Shown: positions 24,654-32,813 of the stretch, in pieces
How positions within the stretch are numbered: position 1 is the stretch's first letter
Layout: each line of letters opens with the position of its first letter
Assembly: GCF_024362765.1 (NCBI RefSeq)
Contig: NZ_CP093302.1
Span: 1,084,001 to 1,148,000 of the forward strand
From: Alkalihalobacillus sp. LMS6
GTDB taxonomy: Bacteria; Bacillota; Bacilli; Bacillales; Bacillaceae_D
Direction of reading: 5' to 3'
Length of the DNA: 64,000 nt
Notes under the pieces: model-generated
Databases searched by the model: none
Seen by the model: only the letters and a program-made list of their open reading frames with translations
What the model was told of the DNA's origin: nothing
Program-made: the position numbers and the translations under genes

Positions 24654-25109
24654 ATGGAAATTCGACAGCTACAAAAAAATGAAGATGTGCCTTATGATCT
24701 TTTACTACTAGCAGACCCTAATCAAGCGCTCGTTGATGCATACTTGAAACAAGGTGATTGCTATGTGCTTGAAACAAACAACCAAATCGTAGGCTGTTAT
24801 GTGTTGCTAAAGACGCGTCTACAAACGATTGAAATTATTAATATTGCTGTTACGGAACAGATGCATGGACGAGGTTATGGAAAGGCGCTGCTTACGCATG
24901 CAGTTGAAACGAGCAAAGAAGCTGGTTATCAAACGATTGAAATTGGTACATCAAATTCAAGCATTAATCAACTAGCGTTTTATCAAAAATACGGGTTTCG
25001 CATGGATTACATTGACCGTGATTTCTTTTTACGACATTATGATGAAGAGATCTGGGAAAATGGTATACAAGCTGTTGATATGGTGCGACTGTCGATACAT
25101 TTCTCGTAA
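24654..25109 (+). CDS. GNAT-family N-acetyltransferase, YvbK-like
   Basis: 151-residue acetyl-CoA-dependent acetyltransferase. Motif A (about 75-100) reads INIAVTEQMHGRGYGKALL, and the C-terminal FYQKYGFR pattern is present. The N-terminus MEIRQLQKNEDVPYDLLLLA resembles B. subtilis YvbK. The start at 24654 is chosen because AGGAGA lies 10 bases upstream and the protein then begins at the fold. A cre-like sequence with one mismatch lies at about 24599-24613. Substrate unknown. Confidence 0.82.
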   Translation: MEIRQLQKNEDVPYDLLLLADPNQALVDAYLKQGDCYVLETNNQIVGCYVLLKTRLQTIEIINIAVTEQMHGRGYGKALLTHAVETSKEAGYQTIEIGTSNSSINQLAFYQKYGFRMDYIDRDFFLRHYDEEIWENGIQAVDMVRLSIHFS

Positions 25110-25177
25110 TTAATGGTTTAAAGAGAATCGAAGGCAGGTATTAAAGAGTAGTAGAGAGTGAGAAAGAAGGTTTTACA

Positions 25178-25330
25178 ATGAAAGTAAGGGAGATCGATCT
25201 ATTCGAACGAGAGCTGACGACATTAAAGAACCAAAGACAAAACCCTCAACTCTATGCTTGTTTTCAAACTGAAATTGATAGTCAAATTGAACTAATCAAG
25301 GAAGCAATTCGTTCCTATAAAAAATTATAA
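25178..25330 (+). CDS. hypothetical 50-residue protein
   Basis: Short helical, charged protein (starts MKVREIDLFERELTTLKNQR, ends RSYKKL) with AAGAAGG 7 bases before its ATG and a strong terminator just after its stop. It could form a single helical hairpin; no family is recognised. Position and ribosome site make it a likely real gene. Confidence 0.6.
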   Translation: MKVREIDLFERELTTLKNQRQNPQLYACFQTEIDSQIELIKEAIRSYKKL

Positions 25331-25364
25331 AAAAATAAGCCGGCATTAAAGCGGCTTATTTTCT
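25328..25364. terminator. bidirectional terminator
   Basis: AATAAGCCG / CGGCTTATT stem with A-run before and T-run after, between the converging 50-residue gene and the tct operon. Confidence 0.85.
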
Positions 25365-25374
25365 ATGTGCATAA

Positions 25375-26847
25375 TTATGTTTGTTTACGGAATCCTTTGA
25401 TGGTGGAAATGAGCATAACAACAAATAATAAACTTAAAACTAGGCTTATCGGTGAGGTGACATATCCTAAAAAGAAGTCACCAATGTCATGATGAGCCGT
25501 AATCATAGCAGCTCGAAAAGACTGATCAATTAATGGTCCTAGAACAATACCTAAAACGAGGGGAGCCAGTGGAAAACCAAATAAGCGCAAAATGAACCCT
25601 AATACACCGAAACCGATCATCCAATATACATCAATCATTGTATTGTTAATGGAGTAGGCTCCGACAACAATTAATACGAGGATGATGGGCATTAAAACCC
25701 CTTTTGGGATAGAAATAACTTTTTTGAACAGGTGAATGCCGCTCATCCCAAAAAGTAATAAAAAAAGGTTGGCTAAAAATAATGAACCACAAATGACCCA
25801 AAAAAGATCAGGGGAATTGACAATGAGTAATGGACCAGGGTCTAGCCCGTGAACAATAAGTGCGCCGATTATGACGGCCGTAACAGCGTCTCCTGGTATT
25901 CCTAGAGTTAACATCGGAACAAAAGCACCACCAATTGCAGCGTTGTTCGCTGTTTCGGGAGCAATAACCCCTTCATAAGCCCCTTCACCAAACGGGCGAC
26001 TTGGCTTTTTCGTGCTTCGCTTTGCATGATCGTACCCAAGTAAGGCTGCAATCTCTCCACCCACACCTGGTAAGACACCGGCTAATGCACCAATGACAGA
26101 TGTACGAAGCGTTAATGGCAAAAATTTGATTAACATGGCAAGCGGTGGGATGATTTTTCCTACAACACTGTCTTTTTGACTTTGCGCTTTTTGTGAGAGC
26201 TGAAAGAGCACTTCTGCAAAACCGAACAACCCTAAAATCGCAATGATAACGTTAATGCCACTTTGCAATTCGAGCACACCAAAGGTTAATCGCGGTGCCG
26301 CTGAAATCATATCAAGTCCAATTAAACCAATGACAACCCCGAAACACGCAAGAAACATCGATTTTATAAAAGCGCCACTGCTCATCGTACCGACTAATAG
26401 TAAGCCAAGTAATGCTAGGAGTAAGTAATCGCGATGAGCAAAAAATAAAGCGATGTCGGATAAAACAGGTGTGGCAAAAACAAGGAGAAGAAGGCCCACC
26501 ATTCCCCCAACAATCGATAAAATAGTAGAAAGTCCAATTGCTAAGCCTGCTTCCCCTCTTTGAGCGAGAGGGTACCCATCAAAAGAGGTAGCAATCTGAG
26601 CAGGGCCACCAGGCATGTTTAATAAAATTGCAGGTCTAGCGCCACCATAGACACCACCTACATAGACACCTACGATCAGTGCAAGAGCCGAAAGCGTGTC
26701 CCACGAGTAGGTTAACGATAGCAATAATACGGTCGCCATTGTTACTGAAAGACCGGGAATGGCACCGACATAAATGCCTGCGAACGTCCCTAACGCAACG
26801 AGAAGAAGCAATTGGTAGTCTAATAATGGCATAAGAAATTGTTCCAT
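25375..26847 (-). CDS. tctA: tripartite tricarboxylate-type transporter, large membrane subunit TctA
   Basis: 490-residue TctA permease with about twelve hydrophobic segments and the family block AIPGLSVTMATVLLL near residue 30, GVYGGARPAILLNMPG near 67, and GVLPGVGGEIAALLGYD near 256. It imports a carboxylate with TctB and the binding protein TctC encoded upstream in the same operon. ATG at 26847 with AGGAG 4 bases before; the longer ATG lacks an SD. The substrate is not readable, but neighbouring aroD and isomerase genes suggest a hydroaromatic acid. Confidence 0.92.
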   Translation of the reverse strand: MEQFLMPLLDYQLLLLVALGTFAGIYVGAIPGLSVTMATVLLLSLTYSWDTLSALALIVGVYVGGVYGGARPAILLNMPGGPAQIATSFDGYPLAQRGEAGLAIGLSTILSIVGGMVGLLLLVFATPVLSDIALFFAHRDYLLLALLGLLLVGTMSSGAFIKSMFLACFGVVIGLIGLDMISAAPRLTFGVLELQSGINVIIAILGLFGFAEVLFQLSQKAQSQKDSVVGKIIPPLAMLIKFLPLTLRTSVIGALAGVLPGVGGEIAALLGYDHAKRSTKKPSRPFGEGAYEGVIAPETANNAAIGGAFVPMLTLGIPGDAVTAVIIGALIVHGLDPGPLLIVNSPDLFWVICGSLFLANLFLLLFGMSGIHLFKKVISIPKGVLMPIILVLIVVGAYSINNTMIDVYWMIGFGVLGFILRLFGFPLAPLVLGIVLGPLIDQSFRAAMITAHHDIGDFFLGYVTSPISLVLSLLFVVMLISTIKGFRKQT

Positions 26848-26876
26848 AACGCTCCTCATTTCTAAACGAATTCATG

Positions 26877-27305
26877 TTAAGGGAATACAATTTGAAAAAC
26901 AGTTTGAAAAATAAATACGATCACAACAACGAGAATGACGGCTAATAAAATACTTTTCCAAAAGGAGAGCGTCCGAAAAAATAGAAAACTAGCGAGTAAA
27001 AAAAAGAACGTTACAAGACTAAATGGAAAGACAGGAATAAGAATGACGTAAGCAACAACGAGAGAGAGAAAGCCAAAAAAATGAAATCGATGTTCAATTT
27101 TATGGGTCGTTCCTTCAGAAGATTGAAACTGCTGATACGCTAGTATACAAGAGAATAAAACCATGAAAAAAGACAGGACGAGAGGGAGAAAACGTCCTGA
27201 AGATAAAAATTCATCATAAACAGGAATCCTTAACGCTTGGGTAACAAAGATCACACTAATTGTAATCAAGCCAATATAAAAATAAAAAGCAGGGGACTTA
27301 ATCAA
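26877..27305 (-). CDS. tctB: tripartite tricarboxylate-type transporter, small membrane subunit TctB
   Basis: 142-residue protein with four hydrophobic segments, size and position of TctB. The start is a TTG at 27305 with AAAGGAAG 7 bases upstream, so the protein begins MIKSPAFYFYIGLI; upstream extensions would overlap tctC and lack an SD. It lies 25 bases after tctC and 29 bases before tctA. Confidence 0.85.
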   Translation of the reverse strand: MIKSPAFYFYIGLITISVIFVTQALRIPVYDEFLSSGRFLPLVLSFFMVLFSCILAYQQFQSSEGTTHKIEHRFHFFGFLSLVVAYVILIPVFPFSLVTFFFLLASFLFFRTLSFWKSILLAVILVVVIVFIFQTVFQIVFP

Positions 27306-27330
27306 TGGGTTTCTTCCTTTCTCGTGCAAG

Positions 27331-28338
27331 TTAAAAGTTAGGGATGGGAATATCATAGTTTTCTGGATGTTCAGCAAAACCAGATTGATAGAGAAACCAG
27401 TTAGTGCGTGATTCCCATTCAGTTTGATAATCAAGCGCCTCTGATCCTGTTAATCCTAGTGGAATCATACGATTGTTCTCTAAAAATTGTTGAAAATCAG
27501 CGTCTTCGAAAGCGTACTCAAAGCTTTCAACCAATGTATCAATAACAGGCTCAGGTGTCCCTTTTGTCACATAAGCTCCGTAATAAGCACCCCATGGAAG
27601 ATAATCTAAGTATTCTGGAGCCACTTCACCAAGCGCCGGCCATTCACCAAATTCTTCAAGACGCGTATCGTTTACAATTCCTAGAACACGAACTTCTTCT
27701 GCAACAATGTAGTTGTAAGCAGATGGAAGGGAGACAATGGATGCATCAATTTGTTTCCCCATTAATCCAGTAATAGAGGCGCCCTCTCCTTTATAGGGAA
27801 CCATGGCAAAATCAAGGCCGAGCATGCTCGATACAACACCAGATGTGCCCACTGGCCCAGTCGTTGCCATCAAAGTATCGCCAGGGTGATCTTCCGCATG
27901 GGTGAGTAACTGATCCAGCGTTTCAAATTGAGAGTCAGGGTGAACAATAATCACAGGAACGGTTCTTGCAAAAAGCATCAACGGTTCAAAATCATGGTAA
28001 CTTAAATCGGAAATGCCTGTTGTTCGATATAAGTTTGGATTCTCAGCACCAAATAAAATTTTGTACCCATTAGCTGGGTCGGTATAAACGTCGTGAGTGG
28101 CAATTGATCCAGCACCACCTTCAACGTTTTGCAAAATAATTGTCTCATCAAGAACTGGTTCAGTATATTGACTGACTACCCGAGCAATTGAGTCGGCCCC
28201 GCCGCCAGGTCCAAAAGGAATAACACCTGTTATGGAACGGTTTGGATAATCATGACCAAGTTCGCCCGATGTTGCAGAAGAAGTACATGACGAAAGAAAA
28301 AGGGTACAGGAAACAAATAAGAGGAAGCGTTTCTTCAT
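27331..28338 (-). CDS. tctC: tripartite tricarboxylate-type transporter, binding lipoprotein TctC
   Basis: 335-residue extracytoplasmic substrate-binding protein (Bug/TctC family). Lipobox FLSSC puts the lipidated Cys at 18. The N-terminal family pattern PNRSITGVIPFGPGGGADSIAR and the central TGPVGTSGVV loop are present. ATG with GGAG about 11 bases upstream. First gene of tctCBA. A cre-like box and a 21-base palindrome lie just upstream, so catabolite and substrate control are both likely. Confidence 0.92.
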   Translation of the reverse strand: MKKRFLLFVSCTLFLSSCTSSATSGELGHDYPNRSITGVIPFGPGGGADSIARVVSQYTEPVLDETIILQNVEGGAGSIATHDVYTDPANGYKILFGAENPNLYRTTGISDLSYHDFEPLMLFARTVPVIIVHPDSQFETLDQLLTHAEDHPGDTLMATTGPVGTSGVVSSMLGLDFAMVPYKGEGASITGLMGKQIDASIVSLPSAYNYIVAEEVRVLGIVNDTRLEEFGEWPALGEVAPEYLDYLPWGAYYGAYVTKGTPEPVIDTLVESFEYAFEDADFQQFLENNRMIPLGLTGSEALDYQTEWESRTNWFLYQSGFAEHPENYDIPIPNF

Positions 28339-28362
28339 TGGTTAATCAACTCCAAATCATTT

Positions 28363-28376
28363 AGAAAGCGGTTTCA
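28363..28376 (-). promoter_or_regulatory. cre-like (CcpA) box upstream of tctC
   Basis: AGAAAGCGGTTTCA matches TGNAARCGNWWNCA with one mismatch and is 25 bases upstream of the tctC start codon, a repressing position. Confidence 0.55.
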
Positions 28377-28378
28377 AA

Positions 28379-28399
28379 AAGTTCCGTTTAGTGGAACTT
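28379..28399 (-). promoter_or_regulatory. 21-base palindrome upstream of tctCBA
   Basis: AAGTTCC-N7-GGAACTT, adjacent to the cre box; a partial repeat of one arm (TTTAATGGAA) follows about 10 bases later. It is a good candidate operator for the IclR regulator encoded at 29641, though the pairing is inferred. The rest of the 345-base gap to 28683 holds only the divergent promoter. Confidence 0.5.
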
Positions 28400-28587
28400 G
28401 GATCTTGTTTAATGGAAATATAACTGAATTGTAGCAAACCTCAATTCCGTTGTCATTCTTTTTTTAAAATTATGCGAAAATTATTTATGTGAATCAATTT
28501 TATAAGAGTTAGTTTTTACGAGACGTTGTAAGGAGGATGAAATAGATGTATAGAAGTGGACTTGTTATTTAAGAAAGTAGAAAGTGG

Positions 28588-28643
28588 TTGACAAACCTTT
28601 AGCGGTATCGATACTATTTGAAGTGAATATCTTGTATACTAGT
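28588..28643 (+). promoter_or_regulatory. promoter and operator of the isomerase-iclR-aroD cluster
   Basis: TTGACA (28588-28593), 18-base gap, TACTAT (28612-28617). The sequence CTTGTATACTAGT (28631-28643) just downstream of the expected start site recurs exactly at 29518-29530. It is extended here by a palindrome TATACTAGTATA and an opposed GTATACAA at 28662-28669. Confidence 0.55.
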
Positions 28644-28683
28644 ATAAAATAAATATAAAGCGTATACAAAAGGAGGAGAAAAA

Positions 28684-29517
28684 ATGAAACATCAATTTTC
28701 ATTAGCTCATTTGACAGCATTAGAGTGTGCGCCACCAGAACTGACTTATTTAGCAGCACAAGCTGGTTATGATTTTGTAAGCATACGCCCTATTTATATG
28801 GGGCTTCCCAACGAACCGAATTATGATTTAGCAAACAACAAGGCCATGTTTAAAGAAACAAAGCAGGCTTTAGAAACAACTGGTTTAAAGGTGTTTGACA
28901 TTGAATTAGCACGGATTAATGATGAGATAGATCCAACAACGTATGAGCCAGCTTTTGAAGTTGCAGCAGAATTGGGAGCAAAGCACGTGCTTAGCAGTAT
29001 CTGGACCGATCACACAGAACGTGGTCGTGAAAAATTCGCTAAACTATGCGACGTCGCAAAACCGTACGGCCTAACAATTAATTTAGAGTCTGTTCCAATT
29101 GCATCAGTGAAAACACTAAAAGGTGCGGTACACGTATTGGAAGACGTTAATAAACCAAATGCAGGTTTAATGATTGACGCGCACCATTTTCATCGTGCAC
29201 ACGATCGACCAGAGGAAATTCAATCAATTCCAAAAGAATGGTTAAATTATTTTCATTTATGTGATGCCCAAGGACATATTCCTCAAGAGCAAGCAGAAAT
29301 GACAAGGATTTTACGGGAGGAAAGGCTTTATATTGGTGAAGGAGGATTGCCATTAAAAGAAATGATCAGTCATCTACCGGATGATATCGTATTCTCGTTA
29401 GAGATGCCTCATTTACAGCGAACAAAAGAGCTAGGAACTTATGGCTATATAAAGCAATGTCTAGAATCAGCGCGAGCATTTGTTGAACAGTGTAATAAGA
29501 ATCCTTTAACGACTTAA
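28684..29517 (+). CDS. xylose isomerase-like TIM-barrel protein (sugar-phosphate isomerase or 3-dehydroshikimate dehydratase)
   Basis: 277-residue TIM barrel of the AP-endonuclease-2 superfamily. Metal-binding residues are visible as Glu in INLESVPI, Asp/His in LMIDAHHFHRAHD and Glu in VFSLEMPH. SD AAAAGGAGG at 7-8 bases. The family includes sugar isomerases, epimerases and AsbF-type 3-dehydroshikimate dehydratases. The clustered type I dehydroquinase and carboxylate transporter favour a role in quinate/shikimate breakdown, but sequence alone does not decide. Confidence 0.72.
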   Translation: MKHQFSLAHLTALECAPPELTYLAAQAGYDFVSIRPIYMGLPNEPNYDLANNKAMFKETKQALETTGLKVFDIELARINDEIDPTTYEPAFEVAAELGAKHVLSSIWTDHTERGREKFAKLCDVAKPYGLTINLESVPIASVKTLKGAVHVLEDVNKPNAGLMIDAHHFHRAHDRPEEIQSIPKEWLNYFHLCDAQGHIPQEQAEMTRILREERLYIGEGGLPLKEMISHLPDDIVFSLEMPHLQRTKELGTYGYIKQCLESARAFVEQCNKNPLTT

Positions 29518-29530
29518 CTTGTATACTAGT
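29518..29530 (+). promoter_or_regulatory. second copy of CTTGTATACTAGT
   Basis: Exact 13-base repeat of 28631-28643, directly after the isomerase stop codon and 110 bases before the iclR start. It suggests that the same regulator controls both genes. Confidence 0.45.
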
Positions 29531-29640
29531 GTTTTAATAAACTATTGTGAAAGAACGTTCGGATGGCGAACAGGGTATGGTACACTCTTTTTAGCGACAT
29601 GGTTTCATTAGCTGAAGTTAAAAAGGTGGTACGATTAGTA

Positions 29641-30381
29641 ATGGAAAAACGAGATTCATTGCGAACCGTTCGACGAGCATTATCCATACTTGATTGTTTT
29701 TCAATTCAGCAACAAGAGCTTTCGTTAACTCAAATTGCCAATCAAATTGATTTGGCAAAATCAACGACAACACGGTTGTTGTCGAGTTTAGAAACGGAAC
29801 ATCTAATCCATCGAGATGAACAAACGGGAAAATATAAGCTTGGTATCAAACTCATCTCTTTAGGTCAGATTGCAAAAGATTCGTATCCCCTTAAAGGTAG
29901 GGTGTCGAAGTTAATGGAAAAACTTCGTGATGAGACACTCGAAACGGTGAACTTGTATACTCTTGATCAAGGGAAGCGAATATGTATTCATCAATTTGAA
30001 GGATACCAGCCGCTTCGTCATGCGGTTCGAATTGGTGAGATGTTGCCCCTGTCCAGTGGAGCAGGTGGAAAGCTATTACTTGCTTATCAGCCGAAGCATA
30101 TACAAGATAAAGTCCTAGCCGATCTTGACCCTACGACTCTAGAAGAGCGGATTTTAGAATTGGGGCAAATTAGAGAGACAGGAATAGCCGTAAGTAGAGA
30201 AGAACGAGAACTTGGATTAGCCGCAATAGCTGCTGCTGTGTTTAATGAAGACGGTAGTGTGACCCACTGTATTTCACTATCAGGTCTCATGCAAAGATTT
30301 TCTGAAGAAAAACTTTCTGACTATCAACAAATACTAACGAAGGCACTTAGACAAGTGAACGGTGAAAAAAAGCTTCAGTAA
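29641..30381 (+). CDS. IclR-family transcriptional regulator
   Basis: 246 residues. The N-terminal winged helix (about 5-70) shows LSLTQIANQIDLAKSTTTRLLSSL; the C-terminal effector domain has PLSSGAGGKLLLAY. The start at 29641 (MEKRDSLRTVRRALSILDCF) fits the family and has AAGGTGG upstream; a longer frame from 29563 is unlikely. IclR regulators often control aromatic and hydroaromatic acid catabolism, in line with the neighbouring transporter, isomerase and aroD. Confidence 0.9.
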   Translation: MEKRDSLRTVRRALSILDCFSIQQQELSLTQIANQIDLAKSTTTRLLSSLETEHLIHRDEQTGKYKLGIKLISLGQIAKDSYPLKGRVSKLMEKLRDETLETVNLYTLDQGKRICIHQFEGYQPLRHAVRIGEMLPLSSGAGGKLLLAYQPKHIQDKVLADLDPTTLEERILELGQIRETGIAVSREERELGLAAIAAAVFNEDGSVTHCISLSGLMQRFSEEKLSDYQQILTKALRQVNGEKKLQ

Positions 30382-30395
30382 CGTAAGCGTTTTCA
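30382..30395 (+). promoter_or_regulatory. cre-like (CcpA) box upstream of aroD
   Basis: CGTAAGCGTTTTCA matches the cre consensus with one mismatch. It starts right after the iclR stop codon and ends 26 bases before the aroD start. It suggests that this dehydroquinase is catabolic. Confidence 0.5.
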
Positions 30396-30421
30396 ATAAT
30401 TGGTAAAAGCGGGTGACATGT

Positions 30422-31186
30422 ATGGGAACAGTGATTAAGAAAATGAAAGCGAATGAAATTCAGCGTCCAATGATTTGTACACCTCTTGTAGGACGAACAA
30501 GTCAAGCTCTTAAAGAGGAACTTTCAGCCATTGTTCAAAAAAAACCGGGATTAATTGAATGGCGGGTAGACTTTTTTGAGCAATTGGATCAGACAGATGA
30601 AGTAATTAAAATCGGGAAATGGATAAAAGAACAAGCTGATGGTAGACCAATTTTGTTCACAAGACGCTCTATTCGAGAAGGTGGAGAGACCATTTCTTTA
30701 ACAGAAGCTCAGGTAACAGACTTGTATATCGAAGTATTAAAAGCGGATATCGTTGATGCAGTTGATGTTGAATTAAGTTGTCCAGCTGAAGCAAAGCAGA
30801 GCATCTTAGCGCTAGCAAAAGAAAAACAAATCCAAACAGTGATGTCTTTTCATAATTTTAAAGAAACTCCGACGAAAGATGCGCTTTTGTCCATTTTGGA
30901 ACAAGCGCAAAAAGAAGGCGCCGATGTAGGCAAAATTGCATTAATGCCGCAATCTCTCGAAGATGTTTTAACAGTTGCACAGGTGACCGAAGAAGCAAAT
31001 CGTACATTAACGATTCCTATTATTACGATGTCCATGGGGCCAAAAGGAGCACTTTCACGATTAATGGGTGGTGCCTTCGGATCAGCTGTAAGTTTTGCGG
31101 TTGGTCAATCTGCATCTGCACCAGGTCAAATCGAAATTGCTGAGGTAGAAAAAGTACTGAATGTTATTGAAGCAAGTCAACAATAA
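30422..31186 (+). CDS. aroD: type I 3-dehydroquinate dehydratase
   Basis: 254-residue Schiff-base enzyme interconverting 3-dehydroquinate and 3-dehydroshikimate. The catalytic pair His144 (MSFHNFKETP) and Lys171 (VGKIALMP) and the N-terminal EWRVDFFEQ motif are present. The start is probably the ATG at 30422; a GTG at 30413 is an alternative, and the SD is weak either way. Located with an IclR regulator, a TIM-barrel isomerase/dehydratase and a carboxylate transporter rather than other aro genes, which suggests a degradative role. Confidence 0.93.
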   Translation: MGTVIKKMKANEIQRPMICTPLVGRTSQALKEELSAIVQKKPGLIEWRVDFFEQLDQTDEVIKIGKWIKEQADGRPILFTRRSIREGGETISLTEAQVTDLYIEVLKADIVDAVDVELSCPAEAKQSILALAKEKQIQTVMSFHNFKETPTKDALLSILEQAQKEGADVGKIALMPQSLEDVLTVAQVTEEANRTLTIPIITMSMGPKGALSRLMGGAFGSAVSFAVGQSASAPGQIEIAEVEKVLNVIEASQQ

Positions 31187-31206
31187 ATCAAGTTTAAAAC
31201 AGGAAA

Positions 31207-31256
31207 AAAAGAATCTTTATGACGAATGAAAGAGCGGTCATAAAGATTCTTTTATT
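31207..31256. terminator. bidirectional terminator after aroD
   Basis: AAAGAATCTTTATGAC / GTCATAAAGATTCTTT perfect 16-base stem with T-rich tails on both strands, between aroD and the converging hxlR-type gene. Confidence 0.9.
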
Positions 31257-31271
31257 ATGTCCAGAGCTCGT

Positions 31272-31622
31272 TTATCTACCCGCTAAACCTTCATGTTTTG
31301 ATTGTTTATGATTTAAGTGATTTTGACCCCACGTATGCATCGCATTTAGAATAGGCTCTAACGTTGTGCCATAAGCGCTGATTGTATATTCGACTTTTGG
31401 TGGAATTTGCGGATATATGTGCCGTTCAATAATTTCTTCTTCTTCTAACTCCCTTAATTGTTGCGTCAAAACTTTAGGGGTAATACTAGGGATGGCGCGT
31501 TGGAATTCACCAAAACGAGTCGTACCATTCGCTAACAAATGCAGTAAAATAAGTAGCTTCCACTTGCCGACGATAATATCCAACGCCTGACTTACTTGGC
31601 ATTGATCGGGTACGATCTTCAT
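31272..31622 (-). CDS. HxlR-family winged-helix regulator
   Basis: 116 residues; the core GKWKLLILLHLL...TRFGEFQRAIP and TPKVLTQQLRELEEEEIIER is typical. Cys8 (DQCQVSQAL) sits at the position used for thiol sensing in YodB/HypR-type members. ATG at 31622, 8 bases from AAAGGAG. Divergent from a flavin monooxygenase and its reductase, which it likely controls through the GTATAC pair at 31639-31654. Confidence 0.9.
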   Translation of the reverse strand: MKIVPDQCQVSQALDIIVGKWKLLILLHLLANGTTRFGEFQRAIPSITPKVLTQQLRELEEEEIIERHIYPQIPPKVEYTISAYGTTLEPILNAMHTWGQNHLNHKQSKHEGLAGR

Positions 31623-31638
31623 AATCTTCACTCCTTTA

Positions 31639-31654
31639 GTATACTTTTGTATAC
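31639..31654. promoter_or_regulatory. candidate HxlR operator
   Basis: GTATAC-TTTT-GTATAC, two identical palindromic hexamers 17 bases upstream of the regulator start and about 100 bases upstream of the divergent monooxygenase. GTACGTAC occurs shortly after. Candidate binding site only. Confidence 0.4.
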
Positions 31655-31754
31655 CATCTATCTTTAAGGTACGTACTTTTAAATGTGTTCATCATAAGGC
31701 AAAATATAAGAAGATACAATGATTGTGACTTAAAGGTTTTTAGGAGGGGTTCGA

Positions 31755-32813
31755 ATGAATCGAATGAAGAAGGAAAATGGGTTAGAATTTGGAATTTATA
31801 CATTAGGAGACCACCTTCCTAATCCACATACAGGAAAACGAATTTCGGCGCAGGAACGTGTCCACGAAATTATCGAATTTGCAAAGCTGGCAGATGAAGC
31901 AGGTTTAGATTTTTTTAGTGTTGGGGAAAGCCACCAACCATTCTTTGCCACTCAAGCACATGCGGTTGTCTTATCTGCGATTGCACAAGCAACTAAGAAC
32001 ATTAAGATCGGGAGTTCCTCTACCATTATTAGTACGTCAGACCCTGTTCGCGTTTATGAAGATTTTTCAACGATAGACTTAATTTCTAATGGCCGTGCAG
32101 AAATCATTGCCGGACGTGCCTCTCGTGTTGGCTTGTATGAATTGCTTGGATATGATTTACGAAATTATGAGGAATTATTTGAAGAAAAGTTTGATTTGCT
32201 AAGAAAAATAAATGAAGAAGAGCGTGTAAACTGGACAGGTGAGTTTCGTGCACCTTTAAGAGATGCAGAGGTAATCCCTCGACCAGTGGAAGGGCATATG
32301 CCGATTTGGCGCGCGGTAGGAGGAACACCAGCAAGTGCAATAAAAGCTGGAATCGCGGGTGTGCCAATGTTCTTAGCTCATTTGGCAGGGCCGACGGAAG
32401 CGTTTAAACGTTCCATCGATGCCTATCGAGGAGCGCTAACCGAAAGTGGATATGACCCAGCTGATTTTCCAATTGCAACGGCAGGGCTCTTCTATGCGGC
32501 TGACACAACGCAAGCGGCTCAACAAGCCTATTACCCATGTGTAAACGAAGGAATTAAATTAACAAATGGATCTGGATTCTCAAAACGAGCATTTGCGCAA
32601 GGGGAAGACGTACGAGATGTGTTAAATGTAGGGAGCCCACAGCAAATCATTGAGAAAATTCTCTATCAATACGAGCTATTTGGGCATCAGCGTTACATTG
32701 CGCAATTAGATTTTGGCGGTGTGCCGTTTGATGAATTAAAGAAAAATATAGAGTTAATCGCTACAGAAATTCTTCCAGCGATCCGAAAATATACGAAGGA
32801 GGATGTAAAGTGA
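31755..32813 (+). CDS. LLM-class (luciferase-like) flavin-dependent monooxygenase
   Basis: 352-residue bacterial luciferase-like TIM-barrel oxidoreductase. The start is confirmed by TAGGAGGGG 6 bases upstream. Family landmarks: EFGIYTLGDHL, LDFFSVGESHQPFFATQA, KIGSSSTIISTSDPVRVYEDF, RAEIIAGR. It needs reduced FMN, which the next gene (4-base overlap) can supply. The substrate is unknown. The thiol-type HxlR neighbour hints at detoxification of an electrophile or quinone, which is inference. Confidence 0.88.
   Translation: MNRMKKENGLEFGIYTLGDHLPNPHTGKRISAQERVHEIIEFAKLADEAGLDFFSVGESHQPFFATQAHAVVLSAIAQATKNIKIGSSSTIISTSDPVRVYEDFSTIDLISNGRAEIIAGRASRVGLYELLGYDLRNYEELFEEKFDLLRKINEEERVNWTGEFRAPLRDAEVIPRPVEGHMPIWRAVGGTPASAIKAGIAGVPMFLAHLAGPTEAFKRSIDAYRGALTESGYDPADFPIATAGLFYAADTTQAAQQAYYPCVNEGIKLTNGSGFSKRAFAQGEDVRDVLNVGSPQQIIEKILYQYELFGHQRYIAQLDFGGVPFDELKKNIELIATEILPAIRKYTKEDVK

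Noticed and set aside
29563-29640. Upstream extension of the IclR regulator
   Set aside because: The family N-terminus begins at MEKRDSLRTVRRAL; the upstream codons have no SD and follow the repeated operator.
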